Assembly: GCF_902859935.1 (NCBI RefSeq)
Contig: NZ_CADIKI010000006.1
Coordinates: 1-64,000, forward strand
Reading direction: 5' to 3'
Length of the DNA stretch: 64,000 nt
Origin: Paraburkholderia fynbosensis
GTDB taxonomy: Bacteria; Pseudomonadota; Gammaproteobacteria; Burkholderiales; Burkholderiaceae
Numbering within the stretch: position 1 is the stretch's first letter; the number at the start of each line of letters is the position of its first letter. A program made the position numbers and the translations under genes. Shown here one piece after another: positions 1-8,321 of this stretch. The notes under the pieces are model-generated. The model saw only the letters and a list, made by a program, of their open reading frames with translations. It was not told the DNA's origin and searched no databases.

Positions 1-245
1 TCGCTCACTCAACGTACTGACGAAGTGTCCGGCCATCTTCCGACGGCCAGACCTTCCTTTCATTACTGTGTGAGACTTGATACTTCCGCTTTTACGGCAG
101 ATTCCGCAGAATCCACCGTCGCGTCACGCATCAAGCGCCCACACTTATCGGCTGTTAATTTTTAAAGATCGATCCGCTCACGCACAGCGCCCACTTCAAC
201 CACCCGGCACCGCGTCGTTCTGCGTCGCTGCATCAGCAGCAGAGA
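1..245 (-). promoter_or_regulatory. rRNA operon leader (upstream of 16S rRNA)
   Basis: Read on the minus strand, this stretch has the hallmarks of a Burkholderia 16S rRNA leader. There is a boxA-like segment (GATCTTTAAAAATTAACAG, 152-170), then a spacer that pairs into stems. It ends in a GTCAGTACGTTGAGTGAGCG block at the window edge, which in this group lies just before mature 16S. The 16S gene itself lies beyond position 1. Similar sequence also occurs in the 16S-23S spacer of these bacteria, but the two good promoters immediately upstream favour the operon leader. No protein gene is supported here. Confidence 0.75.
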
Positions 246-251
246 AACGAG

Positions 252-280
252 ATTATGGAGAACTTTCGCAGCAGCGTCAA
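252..280 (-). promoter_or_regulatory. rrn promoter P2 (sigma70-type)
   Basis: On the minus strand a -35 TTGACG (275-280) and a -10 CATAAT (252-257) are separated by exactly 17 bp. This is a near-consensus sigma70 promoter directed into the rRNA leader, proximal to 16S. Confidence 0.7.
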
Positions 281-384
281 CAGGTTTTTATCACTTGCCC
301 AACCTGCCCACCGCGCTGGAAGCCTTGCCACTGCTGGCTTTCCCGCTTCTCCGTGCCCCGGCATCCGGAGCACGAAAGAGCGGA

Positions 385-413
385 ATTCTAGCGAGCCCCA
401 GGAGGACTTGCAA
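385..413 (-). promoter_or_regulatory. rrn promoter P1 (sigma70-type)
   Basis: On the minus strand a -35 TTGCAA (408-413) and a -10 TAGAAT (385-390) are separated by 17 bp. It lies 133 bp upstream of the proximal promoter, so the operon seems to have tandem promoters, as is usual for rrn operons. Confidence 0.6.
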
Positions 414-508
414 GCGTTATCTCAAACTTTACTCAAGGCGTCTTTTCTATGCGGCGCGGTTCGTCGACCGCAGGCTCCTTCGAATCGAGCGCAAGCAGAA
501 ACACCGAC

Positions 509-1069
509 TCACGCATCCACACGTTTCCGCATCGCTCGCTCGACCACATCCAGATAATGATCGATACCCGGCGTCGCGCGATTCTGTTCTTTTGCGCGAT
601 CGTCCCATTTCCGCAAACGTAGCGCATCTTCCGCGTAGGGCTTCCGCAAAAACGCCTCGGCCTCCTCCTTGCTGAAGATGCCACCCTGCAATTCCAGACT
701 CCGCACCGAATCGGCCGAGAGCTGGCCCAAATACGTCTCGTCGATCGCGCACAGACAGCGCTTCGCGTCGACGTGCAAGCGGATCGGCTCCAGCACCGCA
801 TCCGGCAGCACCGGCCGCAAGAACGGCAGCGCGAAATACTGATGCAGATCGTCGATGCCCCGCTCGGTCGGCGTCTCGCCTTGCAGATTCAGCAAATGCC
901 CGAGGTCGTGCAAGAACGCGGCGGCGATCAGCTCGTCGGCAGCGCCCTCCGCCTCGGCCAACGCACCGCTCTGCAACGCATGCTCAAGTTGCGTCACCGG
1001 TTCGCCGCTATAAGCCAGTTCTCCGTAGCGCTCGAACAGCAAACGAATGTCGTTCAAACTCAATGCCAC
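509..1069 (-). CDS. PhnZ-like HD-domain phosphonate oxygenase
   Basis: The 186-residue product matches the phosphonate-associated HD family whose characterised member, PhnZ, is a mixed-valence di-iron oxygenase. PhnZ cleaves 2-amino-1-hydroxyethylphosphonate to glycine and phosphate. The match is visible in YSGEPVTQLEHALQ near residue 20, the metal-binding HD pair in AAFLHDLGH near residue 51, HVDAKRC (PhnZ HVAAKR) near 99, SLELQGG near 124 and RKWDDRAK near 153. It is the last gene of the minus-strand phosphonate locus, 4 bp after a broken dehydrogenase gene. No PhnY-type hydroxylase, which makes the PhnZ substrate, is adjacent. The substrate is therefore inferred from family only. Confidence 0.8.
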   Translation of the reverse strand: MALSLNDIRLLFERYGELAYSGEPVTQLEHALQSGALAEAEGAADELIAAAFLHDLGHLLNLQGETPTERGIDDLHQYFALPFLRPVLPDAVLEPIRLHVDAKRCLCAIDETYLGQLSADSVRSLELQGGIFSKEEAEAFLRKPYAEDALRLRKWDDRAKEQNRATPGIDHYLDVVERAMRKRVDA

Positions 1070-1073
1070 GCTC

Positions 1074-1638
1074 TCACTCCCACGGTAATAAAAAGTTCTT
1101 CAGATTGGTGAAGCTCTTCTGAGCCCCTTCCTTATGGCCTGGCCCTGCGAGCGTGATGCCGACGCATGGCGTCAGCTCGATCCGGCAGCCCGGCACTTCC
1201 CACACGTTGACCGCCCCCGCGCAATTCGTTGATGAGGCGCGTGATCGCACCCTACCGGTTCGTACACATACGCGAGCGCTACCCGAACGATGTTCCATTC
1301 CGGATGCGACCCGAACATCCGCCAGACGGCCGATGTCGTACCGCGAACCGTGCTTCGACAAACCCGATTCGAGCGAACTCAGATGCGACGCATCCTCCGT
1401 GCGCTCACACAGCAGCGCGGTCGCGCGCTCGAGAATCTGCGAACGCCCGTAGCGCGTGAGTGCCGGCTGATAGGCCGCCGCGTAGTCGAACGCGGCACGC
1501 ACGTCGTCGACACTCCTGTGGCGACGGTGCCCACGCGCGTGCGCGTATGAGGATCGACCACGTCGAACGTGCGCGTACGGGTCGCGCGTCCACCTTTCGA
1601 GCCGCAGCGCTTCCGCCCGGAAAAGCAGGATCAATCAT
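1074..1638 (-). pseudogene. phosphonoacetaldehyde dehydrogenase remnant
   Basis: Fragments of a phosphonoacetaldehyde dehydrogenase (aldehyde dehydrogenase superfamily, normally about 480 residues) are spread over three minus-strand frames. An N-terminal piece reads [17 protein letters not shown] second frame carries [20 protein letters not shown] and then [20 protein letters not shown]. The extreme C-terminus ([17 protein letters not shown] and [14 protein letters not shown], stop at 1074) follows almost directly. The central two thirds, including the NAD site and catalytic Cys/Glu, is deleted, and frameshifts interrupt what is left. The intact enzyme would oxidise phosphonoacetaldehyde to phosphonoacetate. 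It lies between phnR and the PhnZ-like gene. Confidence 0.85.
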
Positions 1639-2400
1639 TCAATTGTTCAACAGCGGCGCGGGCGGCAATTTCGCCGGTGCTGCGGCAACCGCTTTGCTCG
1701 CCGCCCTACCGGCCACCGCGCACGTCGCATGCACACGCTGCAAGCCGCCATTCACATGCGCGCGCATCAGCATCGCGGCATGCTCCGCGTCGCGCGACCC
1801 GAGCGCCGTCAGAATCACACGGTGCTCGGCCAGCGAACGCTCCATCGCGCCGGCATGCATCGCCAGCGCAGCGCGACGAAAGAGGCTCAACTCGCTCACC
1901 AGCCTGCGATACGTCTCATACAACTTCCGGTTTCCCGACGCCGCCACAAGCGCGTCGTGAAACGCCATGTCCGCGCGCGTGTACGCATCGTGATCGCGCG
2001 AATCGGCTGCGGTGCGCATCGCATCGAACCAGTCACGTAACACCGCCAGTTGGCCCGCGTCGATGCTCGCAGCCAGCATCCGGCACGCGGCTTCTTCGAG
2101 CACCGCGCGCACCGCGCAGATCTCGCCGGCTTCCGCCAGCGACACCGTGCGCACGAAGACGCCACGGTTCTTCTCGGTGCGCACGAGCCCGGCCTGCTCC
2201 AGCGCGCGAAACGCCTCGCGCACCGGCCCGCGCGACACCCGCAGACGCGTCGCCCAATCGGCTTCGTTGAGCTTGTCGCCGGGCGCGAGCATACCTTCGA
2301 CGATATGCCGCTCGATCTCGTCGCGCACCAGGGTCGTTAGGGAATGCCTACGCACCATCTCGATTGGATCGGCAGAAACCGTGCGCATATATTCGGTCAT
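1639..2400 (-). CDS. phnR: GntR/FCD-family regulator of phosphonate use (PhnR-type)
   Basis: GntR-family repressor with an N-terminal winged helix (LVRDEIERHIVEGMLAPGDK, then WATRLRVSRGPVREAFRALE) and a C-terminal all-helical FCD ligand domain. FCD metal-type residues appear in DMAFHDALVAASGN and AEHRVIL. Position directly behind a 2-aminoethylphosphonate ABC transporter matches the Burkholderia PhnR family. It probably senses 2-aminoethylphosphonate or a breakdown product and controls the locus, which is inference. The start chosen is ATG at 2400. An in-frame GTG at 2448 would add 16 residues, and neither has a clear ribosome site. An imperfect inverted repeat lies just upstream at 2403-2417. 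Confidence 0.8.
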   Translation of the reverse strand: MTEYMRTVSADPIEMVRRHSLTTLVRDEIERHIVEGMLAPGDKLNEADWATRLRVSRGPVREAFRALEQAGLVRTEKNRGVFVRTVSLAEAGEICAVRAVLEEAACRMLAASIDAGQLAVLRDWFDAMRTAADSRDHDAYTRADMAFHDALVAASGNRKLYETYRRLVSELSLFRRAALAMHAGAMERSLAEHRVILTALGSRDAEHAAMLMRAHVNGGLQRVHATCAVAGRAASKAVAAAPAKLPPAPLLNN

Positions 2401-2402
2401 TT

Positions 2403-2417
2403 TGACAAATTTTGCCA
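2403..2417. promoter_or_regulatory. imperfect inverted repeat, possible PhnR operator
   Basis: TGACAAATTTTGCCA has half sites TGACAA and TTGCCA that match in 5 of 6 positions when folded. It overlaps the expected ribosome-binding region of phnR, so autoregulation is conceivable. No second copy was found upstream of phnS. Confidence 0.25.
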
Positions 2418-2478
2418 CGTCGATCGAAAGATGCCCGCGCGCCGCCACGGCGCGCCCGCCCAGGCATGGAAGCGGGCG

Positions 2479-3342
2479 TCAGTCCATCCGACGGCGCGGG
2501 ACGCGCGCGGCGATCAACACCAGTGCGGCCAGCGAGACCAGCAGCAGAATCAGCGACAGCGCGGAAGCCGGCAGGTAATAGCCGCGCTCCACCTGTCCGA
2601 CGACGACGATCGGGACCGTCGCGAAACCCGGCGGGTACACGGTGAGCGTGGCGCCGAGTTCGCCGAGCGACAGCGCGAGACCGAGCGCGAGACTGGCACG
2701 GATCGCCGGCACCAGTTGCGGCAGCACCACGCGGCGCAGCACCATCGACGGCGGCGCACCGAGGCTCGCCGCCGCTTCGCGCAGCACCGTCAGCTCCGGG
2801 CGCAACGCCGCGGCCGCGCAGCGATAGCAGAACGGCAGCACCAGCGCGAGCTGCACGAACACGACGATCGCCGCCGAACTCGACAGATCCACCGGCCGCT
2901 TGTGATAGGCGATCAGCACGGCGAGACCGAGCACCACGCTCGGCACGCCGTTGGGCATCATCGCGACGGTATCGACGATGGCGCCGAGGCCCCGCCGGTC
3001 GCGACCTTCGAGCGCGAGCGCGAGCCACAATCCGAGGATCGTGCCGAGCACCGCGACGCCCATGCCGACTTCGAGGCTGGTCGTCAGCGCGTCGAAGTCG
3101 CTCGAACCGAGACGCTCGAACCAACGCATGCTGAAGCCGTCAGGCAGGATCGTGCCGGACCAGTGCGCGGCCACGCTCGACAGCGCGACCACCAGCACCG
3201 GCAGCACGAACAGCCAGAAGCACAGCAGCGCGGCGAAGCCGAGAAACAGTCCGCCGAGCATGCGCACCAGCAGACTGTGGCGCACCGCGCGTGCCTTCTT
3301 GTGCATGACCGGCAATACGGTCGGGTCGAGTTCAACGGCCAT
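2479..3342 (-). CDS. phnV: 2-aminoethylphosphonate ABC transporter permease (PhnV-type)
   Basis: Integral membrane permease of 287 residues with about six hydrophobic helices. A binding-protein-dependent transport EAA-type loop (EAAASLGAPPSMVLRRVVLP) starts near residue 188. It overlaps the upstream permease gene by 11 bp, implying translational coupling. Together with phnS, phnT and phnU it would form an importer for 2-aminoethylphosphonate across the inner membrane. Substrate assignment rests on gene order (S-T-U-V beside phnR) and overall similarity to this family, because the permease sequence alone does not specify substrate. Confidence 0.8.
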   Translation of the reverse strand: MAVELDPTVLPVMHKKARAVRHSLLVRMLGGLFLGFAALLCFWLFVLPVLVVALSSVAAHWSGTILPDGFSMRWFERLGSSDFDALTTSLEVGMGVAVLGTILGLWLALALEGRDRRGLGAIVDTVAMMPNGVPSVVLGLAVLIAYHKRPVDLSSSAAIVVFVQLALVLPFCYRCAAAALRPELTVLREAAASLGAPPSMVLRRVVLPQLVPAIRASLALGLALSLGELGATLTVYPPGFATVPIVVVGQVERGYYLPASALSLILLLVSLAALVLIAARVPRRRMD

Positions 3343-4282
3343 GGCCCGCTCCTTTCGCCTTGCGACGGTCGACCTGGCGATACAACGCGTACAGCGACAG
3401 GGACATCATCAGCATCACGACCGCGCCGGCGGCGGCGGTCGGTAGATCGAGGTCGACGGTGGCGGCGCTGTAGATTGCTACCGGCAGCGTGATCAGACGC
3501 GCGCTGCCGAGCACGAGGAGAATGCCGAACTCGTTGAGCGTCAGCAGGAAACAGAGGATCGTGCCCGCCGCGATGCCCGGCCACGCGAGCGGCAGGATCA
3601 CCTTGAACGCGACCATCAGGCCGTTCGCGCCAAGGCTGCGGGCGGCTTCGATCAGCCGTCGGTCGAGCATCGCGAACGAAGCCAGCGTCGGACGCACGAC
3701 GAACGGCGCGTAGAACACCACTTCCGCGAGAATCACGCCGCCGATGCCAAACAGGAAGTCGAGCGGCGGCGCCTGCAGATTGAAGAGCCGCTGCAAGCCG
3801 ATGCTCACCGAGCCCTGCGAGCCGTACAGAAAGATCAGCGTGAACGCGACCAGAAACGACGGGAACGCGACGAACAGTTCGAGAAACCGCGTGATAAGCC
3901 GCGCGCCGGGAAACGGCTTGAAGAACAGGATCGACGCGAGCGCCACCCCGAGCAGCGACGCGAGACCCGCGCTCGCGAACAGGATCCACAGCGTCGTGCC
4001 GATCACGCCGCGCGTTTCGGGGTTGCCGAAGAAGGTGGCATAAGCCTGCACGCTCGGACCGTGCGCGCCGGTCAGACTCAACATCACCAGCCGCACGAGC
4101 GGATAGATGACCAGCGGTCCGAGCACTACTACTGCGATGAAAAGCAGATGCCATTGCGCCGCGCGCTCGCGCCGCTTCACCGCGGCCGTATGCGCCGCCG
4201 CGCTGGCGCTTCGGCGTGCGGCGGCAGCGGCGTCGGCCGCGCCGAGCGCAGCGGACGTATCAGGGGTTGATAAGGACGACAT
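3332..4282 (-). CDS. phnU: 2-aminoethylphosphonate ABC transporter permease (PhnU-type)
   Basis: The 316-residue permease has a cytoplasmic alanine-rich N-terminus (residues 1-45) followed by membrane segments beginning LLFIAVVVLGPLVIYPLVRL. The permease signature loop is EAARSLGANGLMVAFKVILP. The start is ATG at 4282, inside the end of the ATPase gene (overlap about 23 bp). Its 3' end overlaps the second permease by 11 bp. These overlaps indicate a single transcript and a heterodimeric permease. Confidence 0.8.
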   Translation of the reverse strand: MSSLSTPDTSAALGAADAAAAARRSASAAAHTAAVKRRERAAQWHLLFIAVVVLGPLVIYPLVRLVMLSLTGAHGPSVQAYATFFGNPETRGVIGTTLWILFASAGLASLLGVALASILFFKPFPGARLITRFLELFVAFPSFLVAFTLIFLYGSQGSVSIGLQRLFNLQAPPLDFLFGIGGVILAEVVFYAPFVVRPTLASFAMLDRRLIEAARSLGANGLMVAFKVILPLAWPGIAAGTILCFLLTLNEFGILLVLGSARLITLPVAIYSAATVDLDLPTAAAGAVVMLMMSLSLYALYRQVDRRKAKGAGHGR

Positions 4283-5360
4283 CGTCAGCCTCGTAACGCA
4301 GGGAAACACGCGCGCCCTTCTCCGGCATCATGCCGTGGCCGCGCTGCATGGTGACGAGCACCGGCTCGTTGGGCAGCGCGTCGAGCACGACCGAGACCGA
4401 CAAGACCGCGCCGTACCATTCGACCGATGCGATCGCGCCATGCAGCGGCCCCTCGCCGAGCGGCACGATGCGCAGCGCCTCGGGACGCAAACAGGCGACG
4501 CGATCGCGCACGTTATGACGCACGTCGTCCATGCCGAACGCGATCTGCGGCGGCAACAGATTGGCCGCGCCCAGATAACGCGCGACGAAACCGTCGGCCG
4601 GTGTGTCGTACAGTTGCTGCGGCGTGCCCAGTTGCGCGATGCGGCCGTCGCGCATCAGCAGCGTGCGGTCGGATAGCACGAGCGCGTCGTCCTGATCGTG
4701 CGTCACGCAAACGATCGTCAGATTCGGCAAACGCTCATGCAGCGACTTGAGTTCGGAACGCACCGACGCACGCAGATTGGCGTCGAGTGCGGACAGCGGT
4801 TCGTCGAGCAGCAGCACGTCGGGCTCGATCACGAGCGCGCGCGCGAGCGCCACCCGCTGCTGCATGCCGCCCGACAGTTGCGCGGGCATTACGTGGCCGG
4901 CGTCGCCCAGTTGTACGAGCTTCAACGCCTCGGCGACGCGCCGCGCGATGTCGCGCGCCGGCGTGCGGCGCGCGCGCAACCCGAAGGCCACGTTCTCGAA
5001 CACCGACAGATGCGGGAACAGCGCATAACTCTGAAACAGCAAACCAAGATTGCGCTTGTGCGGCGGCACGTGCGTGAGATCGTGGCCAGCCACGGTCAGC
5101 GTGCCGGTGAGGCCATCCGCTTCGATGAACCCGGCGATGAAACGCAGCAACGTCGTCTTGCCGCAACCGCTGCGGCCGAGCACGGTAAGCAGTTCGCCGC
5201 GCTGGATGGTCAGCGACAGATCGTCGAGCACCGTGCGCGAGCCGAAGCGCACCGTCAGATGATCGATCTGCACGCCGCCCGGCGTCTCCGAATGGGCGGC
5301 GCCGAGCGCGCCCGGTGAGGCGTCGAGCGCGCCGGGGTGAGCAAGACTGGCCGTATTCAC
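4260..5360 (-). CDS. phnT: 2-aminoethylphosphonate ABC transporter ATP-binding protein (PhnT-type)
   Basis: ABC ATPase of about 366 residues. Walker A is GRSGCGKTTLLRF, the signature is LSGGMQQRVALARAL, and Walker B is VLLLDEPLSALDANLR, followed by the H-loop VTHDQDDAL. A C-terminal TOBE-like region (about residues 270-366) follows. The start is taken as GTG at 5360 because GGAGG lies 9 bp upstream (5370-5374). A longer reading from ATG 5453 is possible but adds an unconserved N-terminus. It energises uptake by the two permeases encoded downstream. Confidence 0.85.
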   Translation of the reverse strand: MNTASLAHPGALDASPGALGAAHSETPGGVQIDHLTVRFGSRTVLDDLSLTIQRGELLTVLGRSGCGKTTLLRFIAGFIEADGLTGTLTVAGHDLTHVPPHKRNLGLLFQSYALFPHLSVFENVAFGLRARRTPARDIARRVAEALKLVQLGDAGHVMPAQLSGGMQQRVALARALVIEPDVLLLDEPLSALDANLRASVRSELKSLHERLPNLTIVCVTHDQDDALVLSDRTLLMRDGRIAQLGTPQQLYDTPADGFVARYLGAANLLPPQIAFGMDDVRHNVRDRVACLRPEALRIVPLGEGPLHGAIASVEWYGAVLSVSVVLDALPNEPVLVTMQRGHGMMPEKGARVSLRYEADDVVLINP

Positions 5361-5501
5361 CGGGTTGATCCTCCAACAAGATTGATGCTGACGCGGCGCC
5401 TCGTGTTTTTTCCTGCAAGGCGCCGCCTGATTCTTTGGGTCACGCAGCTGCATCGCTGCGTGACGTTACTTCGTGACGTGCAAGCCGCCGGGACCGACGG
5501 C

Positions 5502-6593
5502 TTACTTCGGCTTGACCACTTCGATCTGCTTGCCCGACGAACCGATCACCTCGTTCTTCCAGCGCGCGGTCCAGTCGGCCTTCTTCGACATCACCTGGTT
5601 CCAGTCCACCGGAATCAGCTTCACGCCAGCAATGGCCTGCTTGACGGTTTCGCCGTTCTTGCCGGCGAGCGGCACATCGGTGCGGCCCGGAATGCCGAAG
5701 ATGTCCGGCACCTTGGCCTGCACTTCCGTCGACATCAGATAGTCGATCAGCTTCTTGCCTTGATCCTGGTTCGGACCGTTCTTGATCAGGCCGATCGCGT
5801 ACGGCAACTGGAAGGTGGTCGGCTGACCGCCGGGCGCGGCCGCAAGGAACACCGGCTTGAGCGACAGGCCGCCGTTGGCTGCGTCGTCCAGATCCATTTG
5901 CAGGTCGCCGTTGGCAACCGCGATTTCATTGCGCGAGAGCAGCACGTCGAGGTAGCCGGTGCCCTTGGTGTGGAACTTGGCGCTCTGTTCGAGCTTCTTC
6001 AGATAGTCGAACGCCTTGTCTTCGCCCATCAGCGACGAGGTCAGGATGATCACCGCCATGCCGTCGCCCGCCGTGGCCGGGTTCGAGTACGCGACCTTGC
6101 CGCTGTAATCCGGGTGCAGCAGATCGGCGAAGGTCTTCGGCTGGTTCTTCGTGACCTCGGGGTTGATCGCGAACGAGAAGTAGTTGTTCACAAAAGTCGC
6201 CCACGCCCCGTTCGACGCCTTTGCGATCGCCGGCACGTTCTTGTAGTTGGCGCTCTGATAAGCCTGCAGCAGACCGGCTTGATCAGCTTGCTGGATGAAC
6301 GGCGGCAGCGTGACGAGCACGTCGGCCTTCGGCTGATCCTTTTCGATGGTCGCGCGATTCACCACTTCACCACTGCCCGCCGTGACGATGTTGACCCTCA
6401 CGCCTTCCTTCTTTTCGAAGGCCGGCAGCACGTCCTTGTAGAAATTTTCTAGGCCGTCGGCGGTGTACAGCACCACGGCGCCGGCTGCGTGCGCCTGCAT
6501 GGCCGCGCCGCCGAATGCCGCCGCGGCGACCAGCGCCGGCAGCAGTTTGCGAACGAGGCCTGCACTCGCGTGAAGGGAATTCGTCTTTGTCAT
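5502..6593 (-). CDS. phnS: 2-aminoethylphosphonate ABC transporter periplasmic binding protein (PhnS-type)
   Basis: Periplasmic solute-binding protein of 363 residues. A signal peptide runs over the first ~36 residues (KLLPALVAAAAFGGAAMQAHA, cleavage near AHA-AG). A bilobed iron/AEP-type binding fold follows, opening GAVVLYTADGLENFYKDVLP and containing YSNPATAGDGMAVI. It is the first gene of the phosphonate operon, with GGAG about 10 bp before its ATG, and a 774-bp non-coding stretch precedes it. It would capture 2-aminoethylphosphonate for PhnTUV. The ligand is inferred from family and neighbours. Confidence 0.82.
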   Translation of the reverse strand: MTKTNSLHASAGLVRKLLPALVAAAAFGGAAMQAHAAGAVVLYTADGLENFYKDVLPAFEKKEGVRVNIVTAGSGEVVNRATIEKDQPKADVLVTLPPFIQQADQAGLLQAYQSANYKNVPAIAKASNGAWATFVNNYFSFAINPEVTKNQPKTFADLLHPDYSGKVAYSNPATAGDGMAVIILTSSLMGEDKAFDYLKKLEQSAKFHTKGTGYLDVLLSRNEIAVANGDLQMDLDDAANGGLSLKPVFLAAAPGGQPTTFQLPYAIGLIKNGPNQDQGKKLIDYLMSTEVQAKVPDIFGIPGRTDVPLAGKNGETVKQAIAGVKLIPVDWNQVMSKKADWTARWKNEVIGSSGKQIEVVKPK

Positions 6594-7367
6594 GTCGCTT
6601 TTTCTCCGAAAGGCAAAAAACCAGACGGTCGGGAAGTCCCGATACCTGTTGTGATTGAACGGCGCCGCGCGCCGTGCCGTTTGCGTGTTGCGTGTTGCCC
6701 GCGGCCAATTGTCGTGCCGGTCTGCGCGGATTGCAGATTGCCGACAACTTTGCCGCTTCTTCCTCAGCCTGTCTTACAGCCCCACCTACGACGCTCGCGC
6801 TGCCAGCCATGCCTGAACGGGCACGGCAAGAATCACAGGTTTCAATGACAACGCCATGACTATTCTGGTGAATTCCAAAAAACGACACAATTCGCCAATA
6901 AAGTCCAAGCGCCGAGGTCCTTATCTTTCTAACGTGGCAAACGGTCGAGATCGAAAGAGGCTTGTTGAGCCTTTGAAATTCGCCCGATCCGGTTGAGCAC
7001 CGAGGATGCCGTGCGGCGCTTTCTCGCCGATGCGCGAAGCGATATGGCTCCAGCCTGGCTCGTCGGACGCCGCGTTCGATCGCATGCTGCGGCGCGTCTG
7101 TGTCGGGCTCGCGAAATCGTACACGGTGAAAAATGACGCTGTATGCATGCCGCTTCAAACGCGGCGGCATTGGCGCCCCCTGGAACGGCTGCAATTGACT
7201 CGCGCGTCGCCCTGGCTGTGTGCTGGTTCTGGACAACGGCGCGTATTGTGCCCTCCTGCTCGGGATCTTGCAGCGAATGAGGGATTTATATCGACGAGGC
7301 GTTTTGCGCAGGAACCCAAGACATTCCCGCATTCGCATGACAACAGCACAGCCCCATTCCGACGCCT
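6594..7367. other. intergenic region upstream of phnS
   Basis: No gene is supported in these 774 bp. Open frames here lack conserved sequence and ribosome sites. It must carry the phnS operon promoter. The part from 6840 to 6950 is AT-richer than its surroundings, but no convincing -35/-10 pair, Pho box or terminator was identified by eye. Confidence 0.5.
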
Positions 7368-8123
7368 TCAGGCAATCAGAATTTCCGGCCCATGCGCGGT
7401 AATCGCCTTGCCGAGCGCACGCTCGGGCGCGAGCTCAGTCACCAGATAGCGCGCCGATTCGATGCCGTTGATCCGCACCGGCGTCACGCGGCCGAATTTC
7501 GAATGGTCGGCGACAATCACCACCATGTCAGCGGCGGCGATCATGCGGCTGCGCACTTCGGCGGCCATGCGGCTGTAATCGCTCAGATAGCCGTCCGGCG
7601 AAATTCCGCCTGCGCCGATGAACGCGAAGTCCGCGTGGTATTGCGTGAGCTGATGGACCGTGTCGAGCCCGAAGGTGGCGTCTTCGATATCCGACAGTTC
7701 GCCGCCGAGCAGCGTGACGCGATTCTCGTTGCGCCGCCCGAGCAGCAATGCGATGCGCCAGTCGTTCGTGTAGACCACCAGCCGATGCCGGTCGAGCAGC
7801 GCGCGCGCCACCGCCTGCGTGGTGCTGCCCGAATCGATGATCAGCGACGCGCCGTCCGGCACGAACTCGGCCGCGCGCTCGCCGATCGCCCGCTTCGCCC
7901 CCGCGTTGGCGGCTTCGCGCGTATCGAGGTCGGGCTCGCGCCGGTCGCTCGACAATGCGCCGCCGTGCGTCGTGACCAGCAGGCCGCGCCCGGCCAGCGC
8001 GTTCAGATCGCGGCGGATGGTCTCGCGCGACACGTTCAGTTCGCGCACCAGCTCGGCGACCGAGAGCGCGCCGGTTTTAGCGACTTGCGCCAGGATGTAT
8101 TGGTGACGTTGTTCTGCGAGCAT
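7368..8123 (-). CDS. DeoR/GlpR-family transcriptional regulator
   Basis: DeoR-type regulator of 251 residues. The N-terminal helix-turn-helix is GALSVAELVRELNVSRETIR, followed by RDLNALAGRGLLVTTHGGA. The C-terminal sugar-phosphate sensor domain has the family motifs IDSGSTTQAVARAL and FIGAGGISPDGYLSDY. The start at 8123 (MLAEQRHQYIL) gives the usual family length. An upstream ATG at 8165 would add 14 atypical residues. Such proteins usually repress sugar-phosphate catabolic operons, but no such operon is adjacent, so the target is unknown. Confidence 0.85.
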   Translation of the reverse strand: MLAEQRHQYILAQVAKTGALSVAELVRELNVSRETIRRDLNALAGRGLLVTTHGGALSSDRREPDLDTREAANAGAKRAIGERAAEFVPDGASLIIDSGSTTQAVARALLDRHRLVVYTNDWRIALLLGRRNENRVTLLGGELSDIEDATFGLDTVHQLTQYHADFAFIGAGGISPDGYLSDYSRMAAEVRSRMIAAADMVVIVADHSKFGRVTPVRINGIESARYLVTELAPERALGKAITAHGPEILIA

Positions 8124-8321
8124 CTGTGGAAGGCCGGCGAGCCGGCACGCTTGAGGTTTCGCCACGGTTGGAGAAGGCCGGCGTATTGTAGTACGCGATG
8201 CACGGCGATGCGCCGGCCGGCGCGCTCATCTGGGACTTACCTGCTAACCTTGTTGCCCTGGCCGCGCGCCGACGCCAGGCCGATGCCTGTCGTTACCGCT
8301 GGTCCATCAACTGAACTACCG

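Noticed and set aside
2344-3492. 382-codon open frame on the plus strand
   Set aside because: Runs opposite to the phnV permease gene and shows only the composition of an antisense high-GC frame.
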